From: Trema orientale
Lineage: Eukaryota > Streptophyta > Magnoliopsida > Rosales > Cannabaceae
DNA: 64,000 bases
Direction: 5' to 3'
Assembly: GCA_002914845.1 (NCBI GenBank)
Contig: JXTC01000325.1
Location: 260,575-324,574, forward strand
Shown here in pieces: positions 24,261 through 35,699 of this stretch. Both the position numbers and the translations under genes were made by a program. The notes under the pieces were generated by a model. It saw only the letters and a program-made list of their open reading frames with translations, made no database searches and had not been told where the DNA came from. Numbering within the stretch: the stretch's first letter is position 1; every line of letters begins with the position of its first letter.

Positions 24261-25252
24261 ATATCAAACATTTACTTAGAATGGATCATTATGTAGGATT
24301 TTTTTTTTTTTTTAGATTTTTAACACTTTTACCTATAAAAACTCAAAAGAGTTACAAAATAATTACAAAATACGGAGGTCTGATTTTTTTTTTCCCCAAT
24401 TTGTGTACGATTTTTAATAGAAAAATATCATTTTTCAAAAAGTTCTTAGAAAAATTTCGTTTTTAAAATAGTTACTAGTTACTAGTTTTTGAAGCTAGTT
24501 ACCGGTTATTGGTTACTAGTTATATACCAGTTTTTCTCTTTATTCATCCAATTAATTAATGTAGACTTCTATAACATTGAAAATCTCGTGCGAAGAGAAT
24601 AAGAGAAAAAATGTACAAGATCGATCGATGATGATTTGCGTCCCTAATGGAGACTAATAAACTTATTTGATAAAAACTTCAAAACTAGCTTACGGATATC
24701 GAAGAAAGGGGGGAAGGAGAACCTTTAAAAGGTAAATAAAATTCGATTAAATAATGTAGCCAATAAATCAAAATCCTGCCTCCAATTTCACACCATTTAC
24801 ATTATGGTATGATTTTATTTTTTTTTGGGTCATTCCATCTGAAGGTGAAAGCTAGAAAACTAGTATACATTTATATGTGGGAACACGAATTTGAGGTCGT
24901 CCGTTTCATACCGTACGTTGTTAAACATGCATTCGGGTCCAATTCTAAAGTACAAGAACCGTTCACTTGTCATTTTTCGAGTGTACAATTATGTTGATCT
25001 ATTGTTCCTTTGGTGTACGAGGACACAGGAAATAATAGCTGTGTGTGTACAATTATGTCATATCATGATTTCATCCACTATGTCATTATAATATAGCTCT
25101 CGATTCTCATATCATGAACACCCTTAATATATTACACTATGCCATTATTATAAAATCAAACTAATTAATATGAGCTAATTACTCTTACGTGCTTCATGGT
25201 TTATCATCCTTGATTGTACAAGCTAGTGGGGCCATATTATATGCTTGCGCGT
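24261..25252. other. Upstream region of the terpene synthase gene
   Basis: Contains a segment related to the GTAACT/AGTTAC repeat family (24300-24540, with TAGTTACTAGTTTTTG and GGTTACTAGTTA). It then becomes ordinary AT-rich upstream DNA. Short frames at 24809-25091 show no domain. Regulatory elements cannot be assigned from one sequence. Confidence 0.45.
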
Positions 25253-25262
25253 CTATATATAC
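25253..25262 (+). promoter_or_regulatory. Probable TATA box of the terpene synthase gene
   Basis: CTATATATAC lies about 66 bases upstream of the chosen ATG at 25328, a usual distance for a short plant 5' leader. It is the only strong TATA-like word in the 100 bases before the start. Confidence 0.6.
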
Positions 25263-25327
25263 ATAAACCTGTAGGCTTATAGATCTCGCCAAATATTATC
25301 AACGAATTAATACTCTATCAAAACACT

Positions 25328-28300
25328 ATGGAAACACAGAGATTGCAAGCTGAGCAACTAGAATGCCGGACGAAGTCTCAAATAGTATTTGATGATGATG
25401 ACGATGTCTCTCACCAAAGACGATCTGCCAATTATAAGCCAACCATTTGGAAATATGATTTTCTAGAGTCGCTTAACAGTAAATATGATGTAAGATTAAT
25501 CCTTTCAGTTCATCCATTTTGTTGTTATAGCATAATTGTGTATATATATATATATGAATTATATGACTTTGTACGTTATATGACGCTTTGCAGAGAGAAG
25601 AATACAGAAAGCAGGCTGAGAAGCTTATTGTGGCTGTGAAGGATATTATTGTTGAAACACAGGACTTGAAGAGCATGTTAGAGCTAATTAACAACATCAG
25701 AAAACTAGGTCTGACGTATCACTTTGAAGAGGAAATCAAGAAAGCTATGGACACAATAGCATCCACCTATAACAGCAACAATTATCACGTCGTAGGAGAG
25801 GACCTCTATCTTACTTCGTTATATTTCAGGCTCCTTAGGCAGCATGGTTATCAAGTTTCACAAGGTATATTAAATATATACATTAACATTAATGTGGTCA
25901 GTGAACTTGCATGTCACTAGCTACCTTTTAATAATTATAAAACTGAAAAGCACTGAAAATCATTAATTATTTATTATCTCTAAATTTGGTTTAAGATGTA
26001 ACGGAGGATAATCAGTCACTTACGAGATCAATTACCGGATTTTGACGAATGAAAAGTCTAAGTGCAAGTCGACGCTCTTCAATTACAAAAAAGTAGGGAT
26101 GATTATAGAAATTCTCCTCTGGTTTTGGCTAACTAAATTAGACAATCCATTTAATTTGATACTGAAAATGACAAAATCCTCCCATTAGATTTTAATTCAA
26201 AAATAAATCCACTCCTGACTAAAATTTAGACAAATTCAAAACAAAAAATGACAAAAATACCTGTGTCAAACTCAATTTTAAAATGCAAATGAAAAAGAAA
26301 GAAAGAAAAAAACCTACAGTGGTCTTTAGTTGAACTTCCCGCCAAAATCAAAAGAACGTGTGCAAGAATATTAGTTGTAATCCAAGGAGACTAGTTACGA
26401 TTAAGGGTTTGTATATGCAGTACTCGGTATATAATTCACTTCAGCTCCATATAGAGTAACAATACATAGTATTAACTACGAAATCACTATCAGCCTTTAG
26501 ATTGACTTGATTGTGAATATTTTGCAGACATGTTTAGTGGTTTCAACATCATGGACAAGAAGCGCGTGACACAGAAAGGCACACTTGCGGACACCAAAGT
26601 GATGCTAGAGCTATTAGAGGCCTCACATGTAGCTCTAGAGGGTGAAAATATTCTGGATGAAGCTAAAGCTTTCGTAGAAGAAAAGCTCAAAATTACGATT
26701 TCTAATAATCTAGACAAGAATAAGTACCTTTCCAAGCATGTGACCCATGCATTGGAGATTCCCTCATACTGGAGGGTTCAGTGGTTTGATGTCAAATGGC
26801 AAACAAAACATATGATCAATAGCACTACTACTATCTTGGTAGACTTGGCCAAGCTAAACTTTAACATGGTTCAAGCCACACTTCAAAAAGATCTAAAAGA
26901 GTTGTCCAGGTACGTACATTAGTTTTTATGTGGATATAGTTTCATGAGTGCGACAATTATAATAACCTTTTTTCTATGCCAAATTTAATAAATATTGAAA
27001 TTGATTGATGATGATATTGTTTTTATTTACGTCGTCGCTTAGTTGGTGGAAGAATCTTGGCCTCTCAGAGAACTTGAGCTTTGCAAGAGATAGGCTGGTT
27101 GAGAGCTTCATGTGTACTGTGGGACTCGCTTTCCAGCCTCAGTACAAATGTTTGAGAAGATGGCTTACTAAAGTCGTCAGCTTCATACTTATAGTCGACG
27201 ATGTTTACGATCTTTATGGCTCATTAGAAGAGCTAAGGCACTTCACCAATGCCGTTGATAGGTTAGTACAACAAGTTTCAAGAGGTCGCCTAATAAATAT
27301 GCATTAGAACATGGTAACTATAGTTTGATCCATAATTATTAATCCAATTACTAATTAATGTGTATTCAATTTATGATCGGTGGCCGTGAAATTCAGGTGG
27401 AATTTTAGGGAAATTGAGCAACTTCCAGAGTGTATGAAGATTTGTTTCCAAGCACTTTACCAGACTACTTGTCAAATTGCTGATGAAATTGAGACTGAGA
27501 ACGGCTGTAAGCTAGTTTTCCCACATCTGCAGAAAGCGGTAGGTCGCTACATATGTAGGCCACATGCCATTAACATATACAAAATGTTAAAAAAAAAAAA
27601 AAAAAAAGTGTGAGATGGCGAGGAGAGAGAAAATACATGAAAAAATTGTCGATGTGTCATCGTTCAAAAAATAATTGAAAGTAAGAAATTTTTACTTCGT
27701 AAAATTGAATATGATTATTACAAATTTAAAAACACGAATATAAATAATTTTACCAAACACGTCACTTATCTTTAATTAAAAGTACACATCATGTTACCGG
27801 ATAGTGATCAGTTATTATTATCACTATTTGATTTCAATTATGTTAATGTCTGCAGAGGTCTAATTATTAAATATTTGTTTGGATTATTATAGTGGGCGGA
27901 TTTTTGTAAATCATTATTAGTGGAGGCAGAATGGTATCACAGGGGGTATATCCCCTCCCTTGAGGAGTATTTAAGCAATGCATGTATTTCGTCGTCGGGC
28001 CCAATGCTTCTTCTTCATTCATATTTCACCATAACTCGTGATGCTACAGTAGAAGAGATGTCTGATTTTCTCGACAAGATCCAAGATCTCGTATACCACA
28101 TATCACTCGTCATTCGGCTTTGCAACGATATAGGAACTTCAGCGGTAATAATGATTGTTTTATTGGAATAATGAAAGTTTTTTTTTTTTTCCTTTTTCCA
28201 CCAATTATATCATTTTTACTCGACTATTGGCAACATTTACCTGTTATATATTTTAGTTTTAAACTTTTAAAATAAAATGGATGACAGAGATTTACTACTT

Positions 28301-29560
28301 AGACAATATCTTGAGAGCATGTTCATTATTCATGTCACTTTTTTATAAATAAAAAATAAAAAAATAAATGTTTTGAAGCAAACTTGTTTGCACCTTTTTT
28401 TTAAATACCTCTAGTAAAATACATGCAAAATCTGACGTACTATATACTTTTACTTAACTAAGACTATGTTAATTAGAGAAGACCCGAAATAGAAGGGATG
28501 AAGAAAGTACTAGCTAGAGACAAAAATTGGTAGGATGAATGGGAAACTACGTTTTCTCTATAATTTTTCGATAAAAAGTAGAAATTCATTACAGAGCAGA
28601 GACAGGGAACAAAGGAAACAAGAACAAAAGAAAAGGGACCAAGCAACAAAGTATAGTCTAAATCAAAATAAAGAAGCATTGCTCTGGGACAATAAATATA
28701 GCTGTCATTTGTTTGATATTGATAATAAAATTGAACAAATAAAAAGTAATAATAATTATAAGGTCAAAATTACTTTTTTGGCCTAAAAAAATTGTAAAGC
28801 CAAACTCTTATATGTAATCTAAAACCTCATTAACTTTCACTCACTTTTCTCTCCAATTTTGAGGGATTAATATTTGGTAGGTCTAACGTCTCATTTTCTC
28901 TTCTGTATCTTTCCCTTTTACAAAACAACACTTTCTTATTTCCCCTCTATATTTTCTCTTTTACATTTTCTTTCCTTTTCTCTTTTACTTCTACCAAACA
29001 TTGAGTAATGGATCCATTATATCCAATGTTATTTATTATTATTTTTTTAAACAAAAAATCACTCTTTCTTTGCAAGAAAAATGTCATTAATTATAAGTTG
29101 GTGGGAAATCCGGTAGTATAGGTGATATGAAAAAACTCTACAAATGGTACATGTTTTTGAATGGTATATTTGCATTGTATTCTGATAAATTATTTGATTA
29201 CAAAATATTTATGGTTTAAATAACGTCTTTAAATTTGTACAGGCTGAACAAGAGAGAGGGGATGCTGCTTCGTCGATCTTATGTTACATGCAAGAAATGA
29301 AGGTGAGTGAGGAGGTAGCAAGGGAGCATATCCGAGGCATGATTAGCAAAACATGGAAGAAGATTAACAAGAAATGCTTCAGTTTAAGCCAAATGCCCAC
29401 TACTAGTACTACTGATATATCATCATTTATCAACATTACCCTTAACACTGCTCGAGTGGCCCATAGCCTCTACCAATCTGGAGATGCCTTTAGTGCTCAA
29501 GAAACAGACAACAAGACCCAAATCCTCTCTTTACTCGTTGAACCTCTCATTAGCCAATAA
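25328..29560 (+). CDS. Terpene synthase, TPS-b type, alpha-farnesene synthase-like
   Basis: Seven exons join in frame to 581 residues: 25328-25489, 25594-25864, 26528-26909, 27043-27261, 27397-27538, 27893-28144, 29243-29560. All introns are GT-AG, with phases 0,1,2,2,0,0, the class III terpene synthase pattern. Visible motifs are RR(x)8W (R31, R32, W41), RDR (287-289), the metal-binding DDVYD (324-328) and NDIGTSAAE (470-478), which fits (N/D)DxxSxxxE exactly. From family knowledge the enzyme ionises a prenyl diphosphate with three Mg2+ ions. The GTSAAEQERGD segment and overall length fit (E,E)-alpha-farnesene synthases, but TPS-b enzymes can instead make ocimene or other monoterpenes, so the product is inferred. 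Upstream of RR there are only 30 residues, including five consecutive Asp, which is unlike a plastid transit peptide. A cytosolic, FPP-using enzyme is therefore likely. Intron 6 (1.1 kb) is unusually long. No frame damage is visible. Confidence 0.93.
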
Positions 29561-30651
29561 TTGAACCCAAAATCCCCATTTTAAGTTAATGCTTTATTTC
29601 TGATCTTCTTAGTGTGGTAGTCTTAGGTCTGTGTACCTTTGTTGGGCTGGTTCTTCGTTTCTTTGTTAATGAAAGTCTTGTTATCAATAACTCATTATTA
29701 AAAAAAAAAATAATGTACTTAAAATCAGATTGCAAAAATAAAGCACATGACCGAGCTATAATAACCTCGGAAATGTTTGTTTAATTAGTTGGTTAGTGTT
29801 TTTTCTGTTAGGTTGGAATAAAAATGCAATAAACAATCAATTGTTTGAGAGCTTTATTGGTTGCTTGCATCAATTTGTCAGGGACCACAATTGTTGGAAA
29901 CATCTTATTGTATTATGGCAACTTATTAATTTATGAATAAATACAAGCCCAGGTATATTTTGTGCACTATAACAACGGACTAAAACTAACAACTGGATTG
30001 CTTGCTCCCCTTTGCTTGCTAGTTAAGCTATTGTTATTTGTCTAAGCACATAATATACATTGGTATATCAACTAGATAATCTTTTAACGAAGTTTTTACA
30101 CCGAGTAAATCAGTTTATATACTCCATATATTAACTGATATATCATATATCATATACGACTTTTTAGCCATAAAAACTAAACGACATCTAATATATGTCG
30201 GTCATTTTGCTAAAAGCTCCATTCATAAACCCATTACGATAAGCATATGGAGTAAAAGCCCTTTTGGGCCTACGGCCCAACGTTGTGCTACGCCTTCACC
30301 GAACCAACGCTATAGGGGCCGGGAACAAGAGAGCCTAGAACTAACAGTGAAGTTTTGGGCCTATAGCCCAGACAATTGTGCACCGAGTGATTCCCAGACG
30401 ACCTAGTTCAAGTTTAAACCAAACGTAGTCGTTTCAAAGTCATTGGTTTGGTCGCAAGAGCCCACCTGATAGAAAGAAGCAGCAATGAACCATGCAGCAT
30501 AATATGTGTGGTGTACGTTTCATAAGTGCATTCATTGTGTTTGGTGAAATGGCTGACATAAATTCATCAAAACGCGAACTATAGTTCATTGCTAGTATCT
30601 TCCCTTGTAAGTGTTCCTTCCACAACATTATCTTATTTGAATCTGGGTTAA
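29561..30651. other. Terpene synthase 3' region and intergenic DNA
   Basis: The 3' untranslated region probably extends to about 29700, where AATGAAAGTC and an A-rich run occur. After that the DNA is intergenic. A moderately GC-rich patch at 30230-30480 (GGCCTACGGCCCAACG) shows no coding feature. Confidence 0.5.
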
Positions 30652-31165
30652 TGGTACAAATGATCCTTGAAGTATCCAATCTGTAGCAATTTGGTCCTCA
30701 AAATTCTAATGGTAGCAATTAAGATCCTGAGTTTTCTAATTTATAACAATTTAATCATAAACTATTTAAATTGCAATTTGCTGTTAAACTTTTTACCAAA
30801 AACACACAAAGTGGCATCCGAAAATGTATTTGGTAATTTGATAATTTCAAACATAAAAATGAACGATCACAGAAAAAATTTTCTCTAAATTTGCAACTCC
30901 AAGAATCCTAAAAGTTGCAAAGAATGCATTTTTTATTATCTCAAAATTATTTTATTCATTTTATTTTCCTTTAAATACTTTTTCAGATGCTAAAATGTGC
31001 TCCTCATGCGTATTTTTTGTCAGAAATTTAACAGTAGGTTATAATTTAAGTAGTTAGGGACTAAACTTCTACAAATCGAAAAATTTAGGAACTTAATTAC
31101 CATAATTAAAATTTCAAGGACTAAATTGCCACAAATTAGATAGTTCGGGATCATTTGTGTCACAA
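30652..31165. mobile_element. Non-autonomous DNA element with about 55-base inverted ends
   Basis: The left end ACAAATGATCCTTGAAGTA and following bases match the reverse complement of the right end (ACAAATGATCCCGAACTA). The match continues imperfectly over about 55 bases, including GCAATTTnGTCCT. A truncated relative lies at 9503-9880. No clear target duplication was found, so the superfamily is not assigned. The 73-codon frame inside is not a gene. Confidence 0.65.
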
Positions 31166-32652
31166 GTTTTAGGAGCCTAAACCATTTGACTCAGTCACAG
31201 TACACTCTACAGAATCTAACTTAAAAGTACACCCTACACATATTATTTAAATACATTTTTGCAAAATAAAAATTGTAAATTATAAATTATAAATTCTAAT
31301 AAAAAAAAGGTGGCTAACTTAAAATCAAGCAGCTATAATCGTCATTATTAGAGAAAATTAATGCGAAAGTCCATTTTCCTAATCCAAATTTACACTTATA
31401 TACTCAATCTTTTTTTTCTGACGATGATAGTACTTTCCATTCAAATTATGTTGCAACTATCAAATTTCTCTATTAAGTACTATATCGCTCTCTGAGATAT
31501 TATATCATTTTAAAAACATAAAAAATATGAAAATTTGGAAAATGACAATAAATGAAAAAAATAAGAAAGAAGTTAAGAGAATTGGATTTCTGAGATTTTT
31601 AGGTTGGTTTTGGTATATTTTTTCTGGGTTTTCTTTGAAACTTAAAAGAATAGAATTTGTGAGATCTGAAATAGTAGATATAGTTGAAAAAACAAATTGG
31701 GTTTAAGGTTTTGATAGATTTTGGTATGGTTTTGTGGTTGGGATTTGATCTGTAGATTGAAGACCTAAATCTTTGTTTTGCTATTTTTGATTGTAGATTG
31801 AAGACCTAAATCTTTGTTTTGCTATTTTTGATTTTTAGTGATGAAGATTGAGGTAGTTTTAGAAGGAGGTAGGATTTGGAATGATGAAGATAAGGCCATA
31901 AAATCGATGTCTGTAAATAGGAGCTCTGGGATTTGCCTAGTATGATATTCCAATCTCTTCTCTCTTTCCTCTTTTCTTTTTTATATTCATCTTTATATAT
32001 AGTTATATGCGAATTCGGTATTACTTGATTTGCTTAGTTTGACATTCCGTTAGGTTAATTTTCCTTTATTCCCACATATATGTATTGAGAATTATTCTAT
32101 ATTGGATATCACTCACAAGATTCCATTCTTTCTTACTTAATAATAATCTCAATTAGTAATCTTAACTATGAATTAACAGTAATCAATTTTTTTAAGGGCT
32201 TTTTGTGAAACCTATTTTTGAATAGAGTATGAAAATTTTGAGCTTTTGTGAAGGCTATAATTTAGTGGTTTTCAAGACTATCAGTGATAAAGACGGATGA
32301 TCCTGAATGGTTTTTCTTCTATCGACGACCAGAAGTACCTGAATGGTCAGAGGTCGAATTGGGCCACCGATGGCGAGCACTAGAAAGCCACCAGAAAGGA
32401 TTGGACTGTCCGGTCTTAGAGCTACAAGTCGGCGTGTAATCCCACTGGTTCGATCGATATAAAGAAGACCTTTGTCTTCTACAGAGGTCGAGCTTGTAAG
32501 GGGGAATGCACCTACTGGACTATGCACGATTATCTTCCCACGCTTAAGGACCTCGGCCCCTTGTTTGGTACTATCATAATACTTGCTCACTTCTAAGCTC
32601 ATTTTTTTTCGTGGTTTGCTTACATTTCGTTGCAATTTTGATAAATGCTTGA
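31166..32652. other. Intergenic DNA with a GC-richer patch
   Basis: Around 31360-31500 lies an inverted, diverged copy of the tandem unit found at 34306-34810 (shared words GTACTnTCA and ATATAnnTGTAAATTT). At 32270-32620 composition is GC-richer. A 143-codon minus-strand frame at 32255-32686 covers it but shows no domain, and part of it runs into the hAT-like element at 32653. Confidence 0.45.
31752..31833. repeat. Tandem duplication, 41-base unit
   Basis: GTAGATTGAAGACCTAAATC and the bases that follow occur twice in a row (from 31752 and from 31793), effectively identical. This is a recent small tandem duplication in non-coding DNA. Confidence 0.85.
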
Positions 32653-33234
32653 TAGGGATGGCAATATAACCTACGGTTATAATCATCGGTAGTTATCTGA
32701 TCCGAATGAGGAGGGGAAAAACTGCTCAAAAAAAAAAAAAAAAAAAAAAGGGCGGAGAATAACTATACCATTAATATACGGGTATGGTGCGGAGATGATA
32801 TTAGCATAATCCGCACCGGACCTGCCCCGATATATATTTTTATATATTCACATAAAAAAATTATTATACATACATATTTATTTTATTTTATACTACTTAT
32901 GTTCGTATATCTTTAGTAAAATAATAATTTTGGAGAGTTATATGTACTTATTTATATTTGAATTTTAGAGTTTGAAAATTATTTCGTATATTATGTTTAA
33001 TTTTTGTCAATTAAAAAAAAAAATTAGCACTTTTATCTTAATTTTTTTTCCTTATTTTGTCTATCAACAGGTAATGAGTAACTATAGTTTTTTCCATTAT
33101 CTATTGGTTATTCCCTACGCAATCCCCGCATCTAAAAGAATAGTTAATAAGGCGACTATGATATTACGATTGACTTTTGAAGATAGGGATGGTAATTAAA
33201 AAATTATTCCCGATCTGCCCTGTTGTCATTGCTA
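32653..33234. mobile_element. Small non-autonomous hAT-like element
   Basis: The inverted ends TAGGGATGGCAA and TAGCAATGACAA (reverse complement of the right end) match at 9 of 12 positions. The element is flanked by an exact 8-bp direct repeat ATGCTTGA (32645-32652 and 33235-33242). It is 582 bases long, with a poly-A run (32728-32749) and no transposase. GGGATGGCAA is a familiar start of plant hAT-type repeats. Confidence 0.82.
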
Positions 33235-33930
33235 ATGCTTGATTGGCACTTGGAAGCTTAACACTACTCACCTTCCATCTTTTTAAGAGATTTTAAGACC
33301 CTGGTAGTTATTAATTTGTGTGATTACGAACCTAGCTGGTAAAATTTGTAAAGAGACTTTGACACACTTGATTGTCATTTTGATACACTGGATTTGTTAT
33401 TCTGGGTTTCGACAATAAAATCGAAAAAAGAAAATAATGTATTGGAGGCTTCTCTATTCTATTTATTTCATTTATTGTCATTTTCCTAATTTTCATAATT
33501 TTTTAACGTTTTTAAAAATAGCATAATACCTCAGAGGATGACTCTAGAGATATAAAGTGAGCTAGCTCACATTTGATAAGCCCACAAGAACTTTGTATCA
33601 GGCCTAGACCCGGCCTCTATTCTTATTAATGGGCTAGCCATGACCCACAAGCCTAACCCACATTTTATGCAAACCTAAGTGGATCGTGCCTATGCGAGTC
33701 GAATATGGACCAAAATGCGGGCCTAATTTCGTTATTATTCTATACTTTAAAATATCAAATATGTGCTTATATAGGCTAAAATATAGGTCTAAAACCAATT
33801 CATATTCTTTTAAAATTTGAATAAATTGAAAATAAACAAAAATAAGTAAATAAATAACATTAAAAGCATATAAATGAAAATATTTCATTAATATTTTTTA
33901 AATTTTAATTAAGAGATATATTTAAAATTA
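33235..33930. other. Intergenic DNA, includes the left part of a probable DNA element
   Basis: CTAGAGATATAAAG at about 33543 and the reverse complement of 34245-34259 (CTAGAGATGTCAATG) look like inverted ends of one element spanning about 33543-34259. It is interrupted by MITE copy B. GGCCCGGGC-like words near both ends recall the hAT-like family at 22948, but no target duplication was found, so this is tentative. Confidence 0.4.
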
Positions 33931-34101
33931 GGCGCGTCTACAGTAGGAGCGCCCCTATGTAGGGCCCTGTCTATTCACCGTTGGATGGGAATCTGTATAT
34001 AAATAGATTCTCCACAGATTCCCGTTATTCCCCACAGATTCCCATCCAACGATAATTAAGGCATGACCCTACGTAGGGACGCCCCTACCGTAGCCATCCC
34101 C
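33931..34101 (+). mobile_element. Mutator-like MITE, copy B
   Basis: Nearly identical to copy A (12938-13109) in the same orientation. It is flanked by a direct repeat TTTAAAATTA (33921-33930 and 34102-34111), which fits the 9-10 bp duplications made by Mutator-like elements. No coding capacity. Confidence 0.9.
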
Positions 34102-34305
34102 TTTAAAATTATATATAAAATGACTAAATATGCGCCTAATGTGGGCCTGCAGAAATGTGGGCTAGGCCGATGGACCTATTGCTAAGGTCCATGTACTGGG
34201 TCGGAGCGTTATTGTGCTTTTTTTTAGTACATAGATTGGCCTACATTGACATCTCTAGACGATACGTGTCCTCTGAGGTGACACTTAACAAAAAAAATTG
34301 ACAGT

Positions 34306-34810
34306 TGCAATAAAATTTGAACAAAATGTACTATCACTGTCAGAAAAAAAATTGGATATATAAATGTAAATTTTGATTAAGAAAAGGAACATTCGCCGTA
34401 ATTTTTTTTTCTTATTAATTAGAATTAATAATTTGAACAAAATGTACTATCACCGTCAAAGAAAAAATTTTGATATATAAATGTAGGGGATGGCTACGGT
34501 AGGGGCGTCTCTACATAGGGTCATGCCTTAATTATCGTTGGATGGGAATCTATGGGGAATAACGGGAGTCTGTGGAGAATCTATTTATATACAGATTCCA
34601 ATCCAACGGTGAATAGACATGGTCCTACGTAGGGGCGCCCCTACTGTAGACGAGCCCATAAATGTAAATTTTAATTAAAAAAAAGGAATTTTCGCCATAA
34701 TTTTTTTTATTTATTAATTAGAATTAATAATTTGAATAAAATATACTATCACCGTCAGGAAAAAAAAAAAGATATATAAATGTAAATTTCAATTAAGAAA
34801 AGAAACTTTC
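34306..34810 (+). repeat. Tandem array of three units of about 116 bases, split by a MITE
   Basis: The landmark TTTGAACAAAATGTACTATC begins at 34317 and 34432, and as TTTGAATAAAATATACTATC at 34731. Each is followed by a poly-A run, GATATATAAATGTAAATTT and TTCGCCnTAATTTTTTTT. The larger gap between units two and three equals one unit plus the MITE and its target duplication (34486-34666). The array therefore existed before the MITE inserted. Confidence 0.82.
34486..34657 (-). mobile_element. Mutator-like MITE, copy C (inverted)
   Basis: Reverse-complement copy of A and B, starting GGGGATGGCTACGGTAGGGG. It is flanked by an exact 9-bp direct repeat ATAAATGTA (34477-34485 and 34658-34666). It sits inside a unit of the tandem array and only 384 bases from copy B in opposite orientation, so the two could pair as a long hairpin. 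Confidence 0.92.
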
Positions 34811-35699
34811 TCTATTTGTTATTTAGGATTAAAATTATTAAATGATCTCTCAAACATTCTGAAATATGTAAATAAGCATCTCAACATGCCACCCAACTAC
34901 CAAAATTTCATTTTTGCTGATCGAACACAAAAATCGTCACTCTATAGGACAACAAAACAAACGATGATGATATTACCAGTTTTAAGTATATATTTAACTT
35001 CATCATCATTCTACATCATCATTCTAATAGTTTGAGAGGCAAAATTGAAATTTTTAATAGTTTAGAGACAATATTGAGACACTCTAAGTAATGTAATTTG
35101 ATGAGCAATCGTAATTTATAATTTATGATAAAACTAACTGCTTTTAACCGCACTAATGGGTCAGATGAGTGTTTACACTGTCATGATCAAAACTCGAAAA
35201 TCAATTTAAAAGAAGGAGCATATTGAAATAAGACACGAAATTGAGTGATAACATAAAGAGATGCGAAAATTATAGGGAGTAAAATGGAAAAGAAAGCATA
35301 AATAAAGGGTTTAAAAAAGGCATATCTGAGAGAGAAGATTGATTGAAGAACTTAACAGAACCGTACGGGAGGAACTGAATGCAAAGACGGGACAAGTCCC
35401 TCCCTCCATTCCCCCAAAACCAAAATCATTTTTAGAGAAAGAACCAAAGAGAGAGAAGTAAACAAACTAGATTAGCCTCTTCAAAGGTCCCTGTCCCCCT
35501 GTGCCATAAGACCCCAAGAACAGACCCCGCGAATATACATACATATATATATATATATATTATATACGATATTCGCCGTAGTCGTGATCTCTGGTTCTAC
35601 TTTTTGGGGGCGGGGGGGTCTGGTCGAAACCTAAAGCCTTGAAGAAGAAGAGGAAGAAGAAGAAGACCCTAGGAGGGAGAGGTTGTGGGAGAGAGAAGA
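34811..35699. other. Promoter and 5' leader region of the gene starting at 35700
   Basis: A TA microsatellite with TATA-like words (35535-35572) lies about 130-165 bases upstream of the ATG. The stretch between is CT- and GA-rich and ends in a GAAGAAGAA run (35640-35667), usual for a plant 5' leader. No other gene is seen. Confidence 0.5.

Noticed and set aside
32255-32686. 143-codon minus-strand frame in a GC-richer patch
   Set aside because: No recognisable domain or splice-linked neighbours, and its N-terminal codons fall in the hAT-like element at 32653. Kept only as a GC-richer patch.
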